From: Anastrepha obliqua | Taxonomy: Eukaryota; Arthropoda; Insecta; Diptera; Tephritidae | DNA length: 64,000 nt | Assembly (NCBI RefSeq): GCF_027943255.1 | Contig: NC_072894.1 | Coordinates: 82,437,601 to 82,501,600 of the forward strand | Direction of reading: 5' to 3' | Shown: piece by piece, positions 53,100 to 64,000 of the stretch | Layout: the number at the start of each line of letters is the position of its first letter | Position numbering within the stretch: position 1 is the first letter of the stretch | Position numbers and translations under genes: made by a program | Notes under the pieces: generated by a model | The model's input: only the letters and a program-made list of their open reading frames with translations | Database searches by the model: none | Told to the model about the DNA's origin: nothing

Positions 53100-54185
53100 C
53101 ATATAAGGGTGCATACATACATACGGAACCGCGGCCACTCGACATGACAAAAATTTAAGATTTATCAAATATTGGCAAATAATTCCACGCGAAATATTCC
53201 AATATTGACTATTTTCGAATGGTCGCGAAAATTGGCATATGGGCGGCTCGTTTTATGAATGAAATTGAAATATGAGCTCTAACTTATGAATGAACTTTTT
53301 GTTTTTCTTCTAAATTGTTCAGCGCAGTCGCTGATAGAATCATGGCCGCTGCGACTGCGTCTACGAATGTATTTTATTTTTGTAGTCGCCAGGCTTAGAT
53401 TTTAGCTTTGGGCGACATGCGCATGTGAGGTATGTGTTTTTGTTGTGTTCTAGAACATTTTAGAATGTGCGGTGGCAAAGCGGCCATGGCGTTGCGCTTG
53501 CTGTTGCTTTTGCGTCTATCAAAGTACATATCGTGTTTTTGTAAGTACAATATAAGGAATATCGACTGGTGAAAGACAAAAGTACACGGAAGCAAGAAGG
53601 GAGCGCTGTGCTCGCGCATATACATATGCATGAATGTATGAACGTGCATGGATGTAGTAACATATGAATACAATTATTTTGTAGGAAGTTTAGAAGGCAA
53701 GTAGGTATATATGTATGTATGTATATATGCTAGGACATAATACATACATAGAGCAGAATTGCTTTTGCACTTGTTAGGAAGAAACTCGCTAGTGCGTATG
53801 TGTATTTGTCTTGTAAGAATGTGATGTGCTGTGACTTGTGTACATACATAAGTCAAGGTTATTTGGGCATACATGCATATGTACATATGTATGAAAGGAA
53901 GATGATGTTCTTGCGCTTGTGCATTATTGTTTTTCATATACAAATGTACATACCTACATATGTATGTAAATGCTGTCGAATACATAAACTATAAATTGAC
54001 ATACAATATAAAATAAGTGTTGATTTATCTTAAACCGTTTTTTTTTCGTAATGCAAATACCTCCGATTGACATGTACATACATATTATGTATGTATATTG
54101 TCATATACCATCATTTATGTACATATAGAGTATACGTTCATTTATGAATGTATGTAATGAAAAACTTCATGAATTACTTTCAGAA
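53100..54185. other. Microsatellite-rich filler
   Basis: It has dense TATGTATG and TACATAC tracts (for example 53708-53730, 53875-53895). No gene is called. Open frames on both strands follow from the repeat composition. Confidence 0.4.
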
Positions 54186-54263
54186 CTTTATTAAAATTAA
54201 TTCGCGTCGCGCGCATACACAAAACCTTGGTTCACAACGCAGGCGCAGAAATAAACGCACTGC

Positions 54264-54995
54264 GTATTTATCCTCCCCATGTGACTCGGCATCAATTCTC
54301 GGCGCCAATTTTTTTTTTTTTTTTAAATGTGTTTTTTTAATGTAATCGTAAAAAATTTTTAATAAATTTTATGTATCCGCTTATCATTTCAAAAGTAACA
54401 AAATGGTGAAAAAATAAGCAGTCGAAGAAATAAATGCACCGCCTATTTTTCCTCGCCACATGTTAGACTCGAGTTCAATTCCCGGTGCAAACCTTTTTTT
54501 ATTAATTTTTTTTTTTTAAATTCGTTTTTTTTTATGTAATTAAAAAAAATTATGTAATAAATTTTACGTATTCGCTTATTATTTCAAAAAATACGAAAAT
54601 ATATTAGTAAAAATTTAATTAGTTTAATGTATTTATCCTCCCCACGTGACTCGCCATCAATTCTCGGTGGAAATTTTTTTTTTTTTTTTTAAATGTGTTT
54701 TTTTAATGTAATCGTAAAAAATTTTTAATAAATTTTATGTATCCGCTTATCATTTCAAAAGTAACAAAATGGTAAAAAAATAAGCAGTCGAAGAAATAAA
54801 TGCACCGCCTATTTTTCCTCGCCACATGTTAGACTCGAGTTCAATTTCCGGTGCAAACTTTTTTTTATAAATTTTATTTTTTAAAATCGTTTTTTTTTTT
54901 TTTTAATGTAATTGAAAAAAAAATTATGTAATAAATTTTACGTATTCGCTTATTATTTCAAAAATACGAAAATAGTAAAAATTTAATTGGTTTAA
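54264..54995 (+). repeat. Two-copy ~365-bp tandem repeat with tRNA-3'-like modules
   Basis: Unit 1 (54264-54628) and unit 2 (54629-54995) are nearly identical. Both contain TATTTATCCTCCCCAYGTGA, TCAATTCTCGG, a T run, ATGTAATCGTAAAAAATTTT, AAGCAGTCGAAGAAATAAAT and TAGACTCGAGTTCAATT followed by CCGGTGCAAAC and another T run. The last block resembles a tRNA T-arm and 3' end followed by a Pol III terminator. Each unit therefore carries two such modules. Confidence 0.8.
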
Positions 54996-55421
54996 TGTCG
55001 AGGTGAGAAATGTGTTGTGTGTTGAGGTGAAAGATGTGTGGTGTTTCTAATTTTTGTGTGGGCAAAAGTCAGTGAGGTGTCTATAAACTCGGTGTGCTAA
55101 ATGACCTTATTACAAATCTTTCAGATCTCAATTGTACTAAAAAAAGCTTACAGTAACATTTGCACCTTCTCATTGCATTAGCATTCTCTGGTTTAACTAC
55201 GTATGCGCTATTCAGTTAAATTAAGCGCAAACGCTCAAATATGTAGGCTAAAACCCAGTTTAAAACTTAACCCCAGTTCAACAACTTAGCACGGAAAAAC
55301 TGGGCCTTAAAAGTGAAAATTCCGTGACCTTATATTTCTGAGCGCTATTATAGAGTACTCGTAATCTATGGATAGTTTAGGGGTAGTGTAATAGATTGAA
55401 AATAAGAGAAAGTATGTGTGT

Positions 55422-55546
55422 GGCCGTCGTAGCCGAATGGTTTGGTGCGTGACTACCATACGGAATTCAGAGAGAACGTAGGTTCGAATTTCGATGAAAC
55501 ACCAAAATTAAGAAAAAGTTGTGTTCTAATAGCGGCCGCCCATCGG
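55422..55546 (+). repeat. SINE copy 10 (tRNA-like 5' head)
   Basis: It starts GGCCGTCGTAGCCGAATGGT with A box TAGCCGAATGG, then GTGCGTGACTACCATACGGA, B box AGGTTCGAATTTC and AACACCAAAATTAAGAAAAA, ending CTAATAGCGGCC. The rest of the SINE body is absent. This copy gives the clearest tRNA-like head in plus orientation. Confidence 0.85.
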
Positions 55547-55549
55547 TGC

Positions 55550-56880
55550 GCTAGGTGTTAGTCTTCAATTTCTGCTACTAAACTGAGCAATCGGATTGCT
55601 TAAAACACATATCCACACATATGTGAACATGTGATGATACTGATTTTTATTAAAAGCTATCAGCTTTCAGGTGCATATGGAAGTTAATATGTATGTAACT
55701 AATTATCAAACTTAGAACTACCAAAATTCAATACTGGGTAAATTCTTGTTGGTAACTAGTACTAACCATGTGGAAACTAGTTCATGTTGTACTTGTTAAA
55801 TCAACCAAATTTTAACATTCATTTAACTAATTTCCCCTTAGTAAGAATATGTTACATTTGCCCCTCTGCTCGATCTCGTTTTAGCAGCAATTAGTTTAAA
55901 ATTAAATGATAATTTATTGTATATATGTACTATATATATCTACATATATAATTTCGCAAGTGATGACTCAAACACAGCGTTTACAATTTTGCACGAAATT
56001 CGTTTCGCTCAGCTGATGCAGGAAATGCCACAGCGCATTTAAAGTTGAGTCATTTTCAGTAAAAATGAGGTGAAGAAATTGAGGAAGGAGACGACTGTAC
56101 GGAGAGTAGGGCATACATTTTTTGCGCCAAAATAATTTTGACTGCTTAATAAATTCTGCCTTCAAATCTCACCATACATATGTATGTACATGTGTAGCTA
56201 CATACAAGCATATAAATGTGGAACTTGTTTGTCAGCAGAGATTTGTGTTTGATGATTTTTCTTCTTATTATATTTTTCGACTGATTTTTGTGTTAATTTT
56301 AAATTTGGAACACCTGTGCTGCGAAGAATATGACGTCGATATATTATATGTACATACATACATACAAACGTACGCAGTCAATACAAAACGTTAAAAAATG
56401 TGTTGACAATGCGCACGCGAAAAAATGTTGATGTTGTTACAATATTCATTATGTAGTTGCTTTCAATGTGTTTGCTATTGTTTATTTGAGCGCAACATGA
56501 CTAAAATGAAATAGTAAAAAATTGTAAAAAAAAATGATTAAAATATTTGGTTTTGCAGAATGTATTTATATGCTGCATATTGCAATTTCTATATTTTCTC
56601 ATGGTTCTTGTTTTTATTTACGCTACGTATTTATTGTTGTTAGAAGGTTAAAATACAGATATACACATGATTCTTATTCAATGTACAAATCTATGTATGA
56701 ATACTCAGTTACATGAGGCAAGTATTCAAATAAATATGTAGCAACAAAAACATAGTGACCCCAACAAGATCGAATAATTTGTATTTCCATTTAACGGAAT
56801 TACGTGTAGCAGAATACTGGTATAAATGAAGATACATACATATGTTGGCAACGCGGGCTGCCTTAAATTACATGTAAGGC
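55550..56880. other. Non-coding stretch
   Basis: AT-rich with TACATAC microsatellites. No gene recognised. Confidence 0.35.
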
Positions 56881-56883
56881 AGT

Positions 56884-56970
56884 GCGTAATACCAGCTTTC
56901 GCATGCAAATTTTTCGTCAAATTAATCGAGCATAGAGATAACGAGCGGGGTAATGGCGAATAGAAGAGTC
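56884..56970 (-). repeat. Dispersed repeat family B, copy 3 (inverted)
   Basis: The reverse complement contains TATTCGCCATTACCCCGCTC, CTCGATTAATTTGACGAAAA and ATTTGCATGCGAAAG, matching copies at 25001 and 41069. Confidence 0.65.
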
Positions 56971-57439
56971 CATATGTATGTAGAACTTATACAGAGTGTT
57001 GATACTCTGTTACGATGTGCAAACATTTGTATATGATTCAAATTTGATCTCTTCTTCGACGAATCGACCACGTGAAAATTTAAATTAAAGTTAACCGAAA
57101 AAAGCCTTATTTATTCTATAAGTTACAAAATGGTGAAACAATTTAAAAATTCAGCAATTAATACAAAGAATAAAGCAGTTAATAAAGCGCATAAAATATC
57201 TGAATTTATTTTACATCATATTTAAAAATCACTCTACATATTGTTTTGGGGAATTAGTTGATAGCGTTTTTACATTTTCTTTTATTTTACAACGATTCGA
57301 TTGCTGTTTGGCAAAGGTAAGTATTCATTCGATAGAACTCTTTCTGCTCTACAAAACTATCCTAATTGTATTTTAGATGTACTTCATTTTTTATTAGTTT
57401 TGAGGCTTAGAAATGGAATACTCATTAGGCAAAAATTAA

Positions 57440-57540
57440 CATGACACCTGCTTTTCTTTGTTTTTCATCGAGGTCATAAAGCTGCTGAAGCAGCCCGAGA
57501 CATTTGTGACGTGTATGGAGAAGCTGTCATATGCGGGTCT
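57440..57540 (+). pseudogene. mariner transposase, N-terminal scrap
   Basis: FHRGHKAAEAARDICDVYGE followed by AVI matches the first helix-turn-helix of mariner transposases (H.G..A.EAAR.IC.VYGE). Nothing of the catalytic domain follows. Confidence 0.75.
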
Positions 57541-59100
57541 ATATATAATTTATATAGTAATCTTTACCAATTTAATTTATCAACTTATTGATATAATTAT
57601 TGTTTTTTGTTTAAATAAAAGTCTTCACTAAAAATGATAGTAGATTTGTGGTCAAGATGGTTGGAGTTTTTTTTTATAGTTGTTATTATTCCGAATAATT
57701 TGTTTAATCACTTTGAAAACAGGCTCGAAATGCCTAATATGGAATTACATTCTTAGTTAAAGAGATTGTTGTTCCCAATTGTTCGGCGAATGTTTGCATT
57801 ACCCACATATAAATATACACATACATATGTAAACAAATTGTACATTGTTGGTGTTGTTAACAATATTGTCTGACTTCTGTTGTTACTTTGTTGAGCTTAC
57901 ACTATATTTTGCAAACTTCCTTGTTGTTGTGTGTAGCCGAGTTTGTTGTTGTTTTTGCATTTGTTGCCGCTTCATTTGTTTTTTCGTGCGCCTCCTCATC
58001 GACGTTTGCGTTTGCTTTTGCGTCGGATATTGAACTCGTGCAAAAGTTAACTGACCTCGTACTAAATGCAATGCGAAAAGCAAAACCAAAAACACGAAAG
58101 CGAAAAGTAAAGAAACAATACACTACAAACAAACAGCAAGCAAGTGCTAACAACATTGCAAAAAAGTAATTTTTTATGATTAAATCAATAATAGTAAAAC
58201 AAAAAAAAAATAAAAAAAAATTTGTCATAAGTCGCATATGGCTTTGCAAAAAATACACCATGTGTATGTATGTACATGAAAAATGGTTTAAAATAAAATT
58301 TAAAAGTGAACAAGGTCAAAAATACGCTAAATTATAACAACAACAACATACTACGTTAGTATGTATGTTTGTACACATTTACATTCATATATTTAGTTTC
58401 ATGCACAAATATGAAATGTTAATTATAAAGGCATATATACAATACATATACATACGGGCAGATACATATTTATGTAGGTATATTTATGCGACAGCACGTA
58501 CTTTTGCAAAAACATGGTTTTAATTACACTATACGACAAAGTAAAACTGTTTCTAAACTAACAGGGCTCCGCAATTTGAAAGCTTACGTCTGAATTTTAT
58601 TTTTGAGGGGAACAAATTTTCACGCTTTTGCAAATTCTTCTGGTAAATCGTCAAAGGAAACTACCTACCTATCAAGATATACTATATAATGCGCTTAGGA
58701 GTTCTAAGGAAAAACAACGGCTAACAGTTTTGCAGATAATTCAACTCAACTCTCTAACTCTTTAATAGACTTGTCTCTTTTGCGGGAGAGTGCCGAAAGA
58801 ACTCATAACACTGTTATATAGCGGGTTGAAATGTACTGCAAAAATATTTGCCATAAACTTCTACTACAAGTCTTTTAGTAATTCAACTTAAGCCCCAAAA
58901 ATAAGTCAAAACGGAAAATGTATACCATAACTTAAATATACTGAAAAAAATGTTTTGAATACATACTAAAAAAATGAACACCTACACATTTTCACACACA
59001 CACTATGCCATTTTTCGGAGTAGGCATAGAATGGTGTGAGACAATATCAAGGCTTAACTAAGTATACCACAAATTGGAAGAGAGCCTGGGTCAAACACGA
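57541..59100. other. Non-coding stretch with a low-complexity island
   Basis: At 57900-58170 the sequence is TTTGCG/TTGTTG-like low complexity, open in several frames on both strands. No frame can be preferred and no gene is called. The rest is AT-rich. Confidence 0.35.
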
Positions 59101-59115
59101 TGCGGTAATGCAATA

Positions 59116-59409
59116 TCAAAATCTATAAGGAAGCGGTTGGCGTAAGTAAATGCGGCTTCTTGCAGGAGCATCCAAATTTTCAACAAGTGATATATGTATG
59201 TATCTGCCCATTTGATTCAAAACAATATGCAGCTCTGCGAATGCCAAATCAAGAAGGTTAACATCTTTTCTGTAATTCTTAACGGCCTTCGTTACTGGTA
59301 ACTGTATTGCTTCTTGCAAGGAAATTTGCAGAGGAAGGTAGGCATGCATTTCTCCTTCCACCAACACTATCCGTTTGTACCGCATTGCCTTTAGGAAAAA
59401 GACGAACAA
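59116..59409 (-). CDS. Unidentified 97-codon open frame
   Basis: The minus strand is open for 97 codons, containing RYKRIVLVEGEMHAYLPLQI and AVKNYRKDVNLLDLAFAELH. Residue composition is mixed and protein-like with low bias, unlike most chance frames here. I cannot match it to a family. Upstream sequence shows no acceptor that I would trust, and the ATG at 59409 lies in a weak context. It may be an exon or a piece of an unrecognised transposon. Low confidence. Confidence 0.2.
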   Translation of the reverse strand: MFVFFLKAMRYKRIVLVEGEMHAYLPLQISLQEAIQLPVTKAVKNYRKDVNLLDLAFAELHIVLNQMGRYIHISLVENLDAPARSRIYLRQPLPYRF

Positions 59410-59419
59410 AACAATATAT

Positions 59420-60575
59420 TTTCGAAACTTTATGTAGTTGCACTGATGTTTTCACTCAGGCAAGTTGGAAGTTATTGACTTGCACAAACTCATGCGATTC
59501 GATAGTGCGTCTGAATTTTCTATTTCTTTGGTCTGTGACCTATTCCACTTTTATGAAATTTTCTCTGTTCGGATACTAAGTATTCGTCCCTTCATAATAA
59601 GTATTCTCGGCAACAAATCTTATCTGCCTTTTGTTGAAAGTTAGAAAGAGAAACAAGTAGAAGTATTTTGAAAGTACATATCTTTGGACTCGAATCATTG
59701 TGTTCCGTGAGCAGATCATAAACACTTTCGAAGGAGACTTATATCTCACCAATTCATGCACTACAAACCTCATCTTTTTTCGTAAACTATACATTTTGGA
59801 ACAGATGAAAGCACAAACGGAAACACATATTCATGTCCAAACACATATTTACTTTCGCCAAATCCACCCATTTGCTTACCTCTTAACCCAGATAGTCAAC
59901 AAAATTCATTTACCTATTCCAGTTCCAGTCTCTAAGTCTAAGAGCTTATTCTGCACTTACTTTCGTCTATTAATATCTATTGTAAATAATAAAAAAGAAA
60001 TCAACAAATAACAAATAAGTATGAAAATTTCTTAAGCCTTAATATATTTTCAGGGCTCATTCATCCATCATTCATTTTGAAAGCAAACATTCACACAAAA
60101 TATAATATAAAACTCGTATATAAGTAGCTAATATTATTTGCTTACGCCTTTCTTATAACTACCCGTATACAAGCACACCTGGCAACAGCCCAAACACCCA
60201 AGTTTTGTTAAGCAGCCTTAAGCAGTCACGAATGTAGGTATGTATGTATGCCATCACGAGCAAAGCAAAATCTGTTAACACAGCAACAATTGGCAAAAGC
60301 GCGCGCAAAATTTTGTAAAATATCTATTATCATAAAATATTTATATCTGTATGTTCGCATGAATGCATGTTATTTGACTATGACAACATTAGATACATAC
60401 ATACATACAAACATATATAAGATTATACGTTTTTTTTTCATTCATATGATAAAAGATTTGTGTGTGTATGCAGGAATGTGTGTGTAATTTACGGCCAGCT
60501 GTAGATTCATTATGAATTAGACAGGCGCTTTAAATCAATAAAAAAGTATGAAGAATACGGCCATAGAAGAGTTGG
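59420..60575. other. Non-coding stretch
   Basis: AT-rich, TACATAC microsatellite at 60395-60410. No gene recognised. Confidence 0.35.
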
Positions 60576-61069
60576 AAAACAACAAGTAAGGAAGTGCTGA
60601 ATTCGGTCCGCACCGAACTTAATATACCAGCGCATATTTTAGTAAAGTTTAAATTGAGCTGGCTGTTAATTTTCGGAATCAAAAGGGCGGATAGAAATTT
60701 AGTCTTAAGGTAAAAATTGCTTTTATCTGTTTTGAATAATATTTATGTCGAATCTAAATAAGTCGTTATCGAGATGCATGTGTGATCCCACCTCTTTTTA
60801 AAATGTTTACTTCCATCGTATTTCTCTTTTGGGGTCCATTATTTGCACTAAATTTGAGTAATTTTAATTTTTTAAATTACCATTATATGGGAGTTGGGCG
60901 TGCCTCTTGATAGATTTCGCTCATTTTCAACACCAACCTAGCCTGGACAAAGAGTAATTAGTGAGCCAAGTTTCACTGAAATTTATGAATTTTTGCTCGA
61001 ATTATCGTGCGCACAGACGGACGGACGGATGGATAGACATCATTCTGAGCATTTTTCATAATTATGTCT

Positions 61070-61082
61070 AAACCTACCTCGA
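61070..61082. repeat. Target-site duplication, left copy, of nested LINE
   Basis: AAACCTACCTCGA recurs exactly at 62202-62214. Confidence 0.9.
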
Positions 61083-62201
61083 GGATAAATGCCCCTTCAT
61101 TGAGGGCAAGAGATGGTGTGGCGGGAAAAAGAATACTGCGCTGTGGTAACTCTGGACATTAAAAACGCTCTTAATACAGCTAGCTAGCAGCGTGTCCAAG
61201 AAGCACTCATAAAAGTTGGGGCTCCTAGTTATAATATCAGAATAATTGGGAGTGTTTCTTCAGATCGTATAAGTTTAGAATTGACAAAGGCAATAAGGAG
61301 TACAATGGAACAGCAGGTTTAGTTATAGGCCCACTACTATGGAATCTTATGTATGACGGTGTTTTAAGACTGGATATGCCTCCTAGTCAATGGGTTTGCG
61401 GATGATATCGCGGTGGTAATAGTGGCGAAACACATCCAAAATATCCAGCTTATCACTAAGTAGGACGCAAATTGACTCGGAATTACCTGAGTACAAAACA
61501 GATGTGGTTCTAATAAGTAGCAGGTAGTCAGTAGAATTTATGAAGGTAAATGTTGTCTATCATTTCAAAACCCGCTACTGGGTTAAGATTGATAGTCGTT
61601 TAAACTATAAAACACACCTACACTATGCTCTGAAGAAGGCATCGACGACACATCCTTGGTCATTGCAGAACTAAAGTCCGGGTAGACATTCTGGCAAAAG
61701 AAATAAAGCCAGTACATATAAGGCTATCCGAATAAGACGGTAGAGCAAGGCGTAAAGAAATTGCAGCAGAAGAAAGGCATCGTTCGATCGGCCACGGCAG
61801 GACTCTTGCAACAGGTCAGAAAGGTACCATGAATGGTAAAATTAGAACCTAAGACAGTTCCTTTCAGGACACGGGGTATTTAAAAAATACCTCCCTATAT
61901 TTGGCTAAGACAGTTCACCAAACTGCCCAAACTGCACCGAAATGGAAGAAGATCACGTTGAAAATATTGTGGATTTTATGATGAAATCAGCTAATAAGTG
62001 GAAGAGAATCTGTGCGGATGTAACACCAATTCATAACGATCAGAGGCGTGCTGAGTTTCCTAGGAGTCAATAATGTATTTGGAGCCGTTGAACTAACCAG
62101 CCCCGAGAGGTAATACCTTTTTGGCAATTCCGGGGGGAGTCAAGTCGAGCTACAGCAGTACTCATGAGAGTTTTTTTCTTTACGGGTGTCATCACTGAAA
62201 A
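61083..62201 (+). mobile_element. 5'-truncated R1/I-like LINE with 13-bp TSD
   Basis: A 1.12-kb insertion contains a broken ORF2 and a 3' UTR ending in a short A-rich tail (CACTGAAAA). The exact 13-bp duplications define its ends. The 3' end matches the fragment at 31745-32050. Confidence 0.85.
61095..62072 (+). pseudogene. LINE reverse transcriptase relic (ORF2)
   Basis: The plus strand reads TLDIKNALNTAS (motif A, with DIKNA), GPLLWNLMYDGVLRLDMP (motif B tail) and, after a frameshift, GFADDIAVVIVAKHIQNIQL (motif C FADD). Further on are RLDLTEC-like decay and a Cys-rich NCPNCTEMEEDHVENIV block typical of the ORF2 C-terminus in R1/I-group LINEs. Multiple frameshifts and stops make it inactive. 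The endonuclease is absent because of 5' truncation. Confidence 0.8.
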
Positions 62202-62559
62202 AAACCTACCTCGATTCCCTTATGCAGTTACACTCAACCGTTATCTGAACAAAATTATAATACCCTTGTGCACAAGTGTGCGGGTATAGCAAATATCAGC
62301 ACTCCGAAGTAAATAAAAATACATTTTTTGGGGAAGATTTTTTTGGTGACAAATAAGTGGATAAAGAATAGTTTGCTGTGTTTTAGAAATTACTTACATA
62401 CATTTTTTATAAAGAACAGTAGAAATAATAAAGAGAAAATATTTCAATTACATTTTTAATATTAAACAGCAAAAAGAAGAAAAATAATTTAAATTTGAAA
62501 GTGATATTTGAAACATTTTCCTCCATACACGATTGCGAAGTCTATAGTTACTAACGGCC

Positions 62560-62660
62560 AGTTGAGGAACTTTTTATGGCAGAATCGCGAATACATTTAT
62601 ACATACATACGTACGTATGTCATCGACCGCTGGCAGCAGGTGGTCGCTATTTAAAGTTGT
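62560..62660 (-). repeat. Possible degraded SINE fragment
   Basis: GAGGAACTTTTTATGGCAGA and GGTGGTCGCTATTTAAAG recall the SINE blocks GAGGAGCTTTTTCATGGCAG and GGTGACCGCTATTAGAAA, separated by a microsatellite. Tentative. Confidence 0.35.
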
Positions 62661-63043
62661 TCCGGTGAGTCGGTAAAATGCGGGTAATTTCCCCTCTATT
62701 TAAATCAAGCGCGCAGATAGCGACTTGGGGTTAAGCTGCTGCAATTTAAATACAATTTAGATATGCATGGATAGAATAAAGGACATAAAACTACATGGTA
62801 TACGACTGTCATTTGTCTTCCAAGCGTCTCTCTCGCTATCCTCGTTTCAAATGTTATACATTTTTTTTAGTATTCACATGCACTCTCTATGCATGTGCAC
62901 ATATAATAATAATTAAACTATATGTATGTACGAGTATGTGTAGAATGGTATGTTAACACCTATTTTCAAGCAATTGAACCTACGTACATATGTATGTACA
63001 TACATATTTACCTCATTCATAAAATAAGTTTAGAAAAAATGTT

Positions 63044-63640
63044 ATTATACTTATACTTATACTTATACTTATACTTATACTTATACTTATACTTATACTT
63101 ATACTTATACTTATACTTATACTTATACTTATACTTATACTTATACTTATACTTATACTTATACTTATACTTATACTTATACTTATACTTATACTTATAC
63201 TTATACTTATACTTATACTTATACTTATACTTATACTTATACTTATACTTATACTTATACTTATACTTATACTTATACTTATACTTATACTTATACTTAT
63301 ACTTATACTTATACTTATACTTATACTTATACTTATACTTATACTTATACTTATACTTATACTTATACTTATACTTATACTTATACTTATACTTATACTT
63401 ATACTTATACTTATACTTATACTTATACTTATACTTATACTTATACTTATACTTATACTTATACTTATACTTATACTTATACTTATACTTATACTTATAC
63501 TTATACTTATACTTATACTTATACTTATACTTATACTTATACTTATACTTATACTTATACTTATACTTATACTTATACTTATACTTATACTTATACTTAT
63601 ACTTATACTTATACTTATACTTATACTTATACTTATACTT
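63044..63640. repeat. Perfect hexanucleotide array (TATACT/ACTTAT)n, ~99 units
   Basis: An uninterrupted 597-bp run of the 6-bp unit ACTTAT shows no variant that I can see over about 99 units. It is open in frames on both strands, as Tyr-Leu, Ser-Ile or Lys-Tyr dipeptide runs, purely because the unit lacks stops in those frames. These are not genes. The length may also reflect assembly choices. Confidence 0.95.
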
Positions 63641-63839
63641 AAGAGTAACCAATTTTTTGGTTTATACAACTCCATAGCAGAATTTGTCTCTTCCTTCCGA
63701 AACGAAATGTTTTTTAAAAATAACAATTTGTGCATGAATTTAAAGTTTTTATAACGAATTTAAATAACTTTAACATTTTTCAACTTTAGATCGCGTGTAT
63801 GAGACGCCGCATTATCTAGAAATAGCACGACGCTCCACC

Positions 63840-63972
63840 TTTGATGTTGCATTTTTCTATTGAAATGCACGAAAAATCTGTCATAAAGTGTGGAACTCAT
63901 TACCCGACACTGTGAAGGCTGGACTTAACAAATCTAACTTCAGGACACGAGTCTATAATTATTTTAAAAGTG
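63840..63972 (+). pseudogene. LINE ORF2 C-terminal scrap
   Basis: The plus strand reads KVWNSLPDTVKAGLNKSNFR then TRVYNYFKSV and stop, matching the ..RIWNSLP..I..A.S...FK..L..YL tail of jockey/CR1-group ORF2 proteins. An upstream LEIARRSTFDVAFF fits the same block in another frame. It reaches the window edge region, so the element may continue beyond it. Confidence 0.65.
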
Positions 63973-64000
63973 TTTGATTGCATTAAAGTAGCGCATTACA

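Larger units (their letters stand above)
51746..55203. mobile_element. Composite repeat bounded by ~100-bp inverted repeats, with tRNA-like modules
   Basis: The segment 51746-51847 and the reverse complement of 55099-55203 align over their length at roughly 80%. They share TTTAACCAGAGAATG, TAATGCAATGAGAAGG, GCAAATGTTA and ATAAGGTCATTT. Between them lie two tandem duplications (about 480-bp and 365-bp units), each containing tRNA-T-arm-like text followed by a T run. There is also a mariner scrap and AT-rich filler. The layout resembles foldback-type elements, but no transposase or target duplication was found. The interpretation as one mobile unit is inference. Confidence 0.5.
60577..62290. 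repeat. Dispersed fly repeat split by a LINE insertion
   Basis: The left part (60577-61082) begins AACAACAAGTAAGGAAGTGC and contains GACGGACGGACGGATGGATA. The right part (62202-62290) ends AATACCCTTGTGCACAAGTG then TGCGGGTATA. Text of this kind flanks a common dipteran dispersed repeat. A LINE fragment with its own target duplication splits it. Class is not assigned. Confidence 0.55.

Noticed and set aside
57883..58261. Overlapping open frames on both strands with Lys/Gln-rich or Ala/Asn-rich text
   Set aside because: Low-complexity sequence is open in most frames, so there is no basis to choose one.
62922..63735. Very long ORFs of Tyr-Leu, Ser-Ile and Lys-Tyr repeats on both strands
   Set aside because: They are translations of a stop-free hexanucleotide microsatellite, not proteins.
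1..64000. Canonical tRNA or rRNA genes, CRISPR arrays, LTR retrotransposons or viral insertions
   Set aside because: None could be supported by reading both strands. tRNA-like boxes occur only in SINE heads and in the modules at 52020-54995.

Overview
The window is AT-rich, intron- and repeat-dominated nuclear DNA of a higher fly. Cyclorrhaphan Diptera is well supported and a tephritid fruit fly is my best guess. The grounds are the content of non-LTR elements, mariner, Tc1, piggyBac and hAT relics, the constant ATGT/TACA microsatellite background, and a very glutamine-rich exon of the kind seen in fly regulatory genes. There is no prokaryotic signature, rRNA, canonical tRNA gene, CRISPR array or recognisable viral insert.

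Host coding sequence is sparse. The one convincing host exon is on the minus strand at 2630-3142: polyQ, phase 0-0, good splice sites on both sides. Two short minus-strand pieces look like real exons. A start exon at 43102-43212 ends in a GTAAGG donor. A terminal exon at 45361-45515 follows a strong acceptor and encodes a transmembrane tail. Weaker candidates are at 15574-16062 and 27518-27582. The remainder probably belongs to long introns or intergenic DNA.

Mobile DNA dominates. The centrepiece is a complete, apparently intact LOA-like LINE at 19246-24439. It has a 5' UTR, a 407-aa ORF1, a 1229-aa ORF2 (endonuclease, reverse transcriptase, RNase H, C-terminal Cys/His motif), a poly(A) tail and a 9-10 bp target duplication. 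ORF1 and ORF2 overlap as ATGA. Partial LINEs of at least four other types lie at 6262-6540 (jockey-like), 28447-28884 and 49087-49712 (RTE-like), 31745-32050 and 61083-62201 (R1/I-like), and 33400-33800, 39030-39345 and 63840-63972. DNA transposons include a mariner with both TIRs (43319-44439), a Tc1 element with both TIRs (11062-12221), a second Tc1 copy (37514-38907), a DDE_3-type family in two halves (13894-14235 and 41719-42195), a piggyBac relic (44475-45250), a hAT element carrying a SINE and a LINE fragment (28964-30661), several mariner scraps, and MITE-like elements.

Unnamed structure includes a tRNA-derived SINE family with about ten copies, a pair of TTAA-flanked MITEs (one nested in another TIR element), and a 3.4-kb region at 51746-55203 bounded by inverted repeats that holds duplicated tRNA-3'-half-like modules. 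There are also a 43-bp perfect hairpin, a perfect 597-bp TATACT-type hexamer array, and a LINE nested inside a dispersed fly repeat at 60577-62290.
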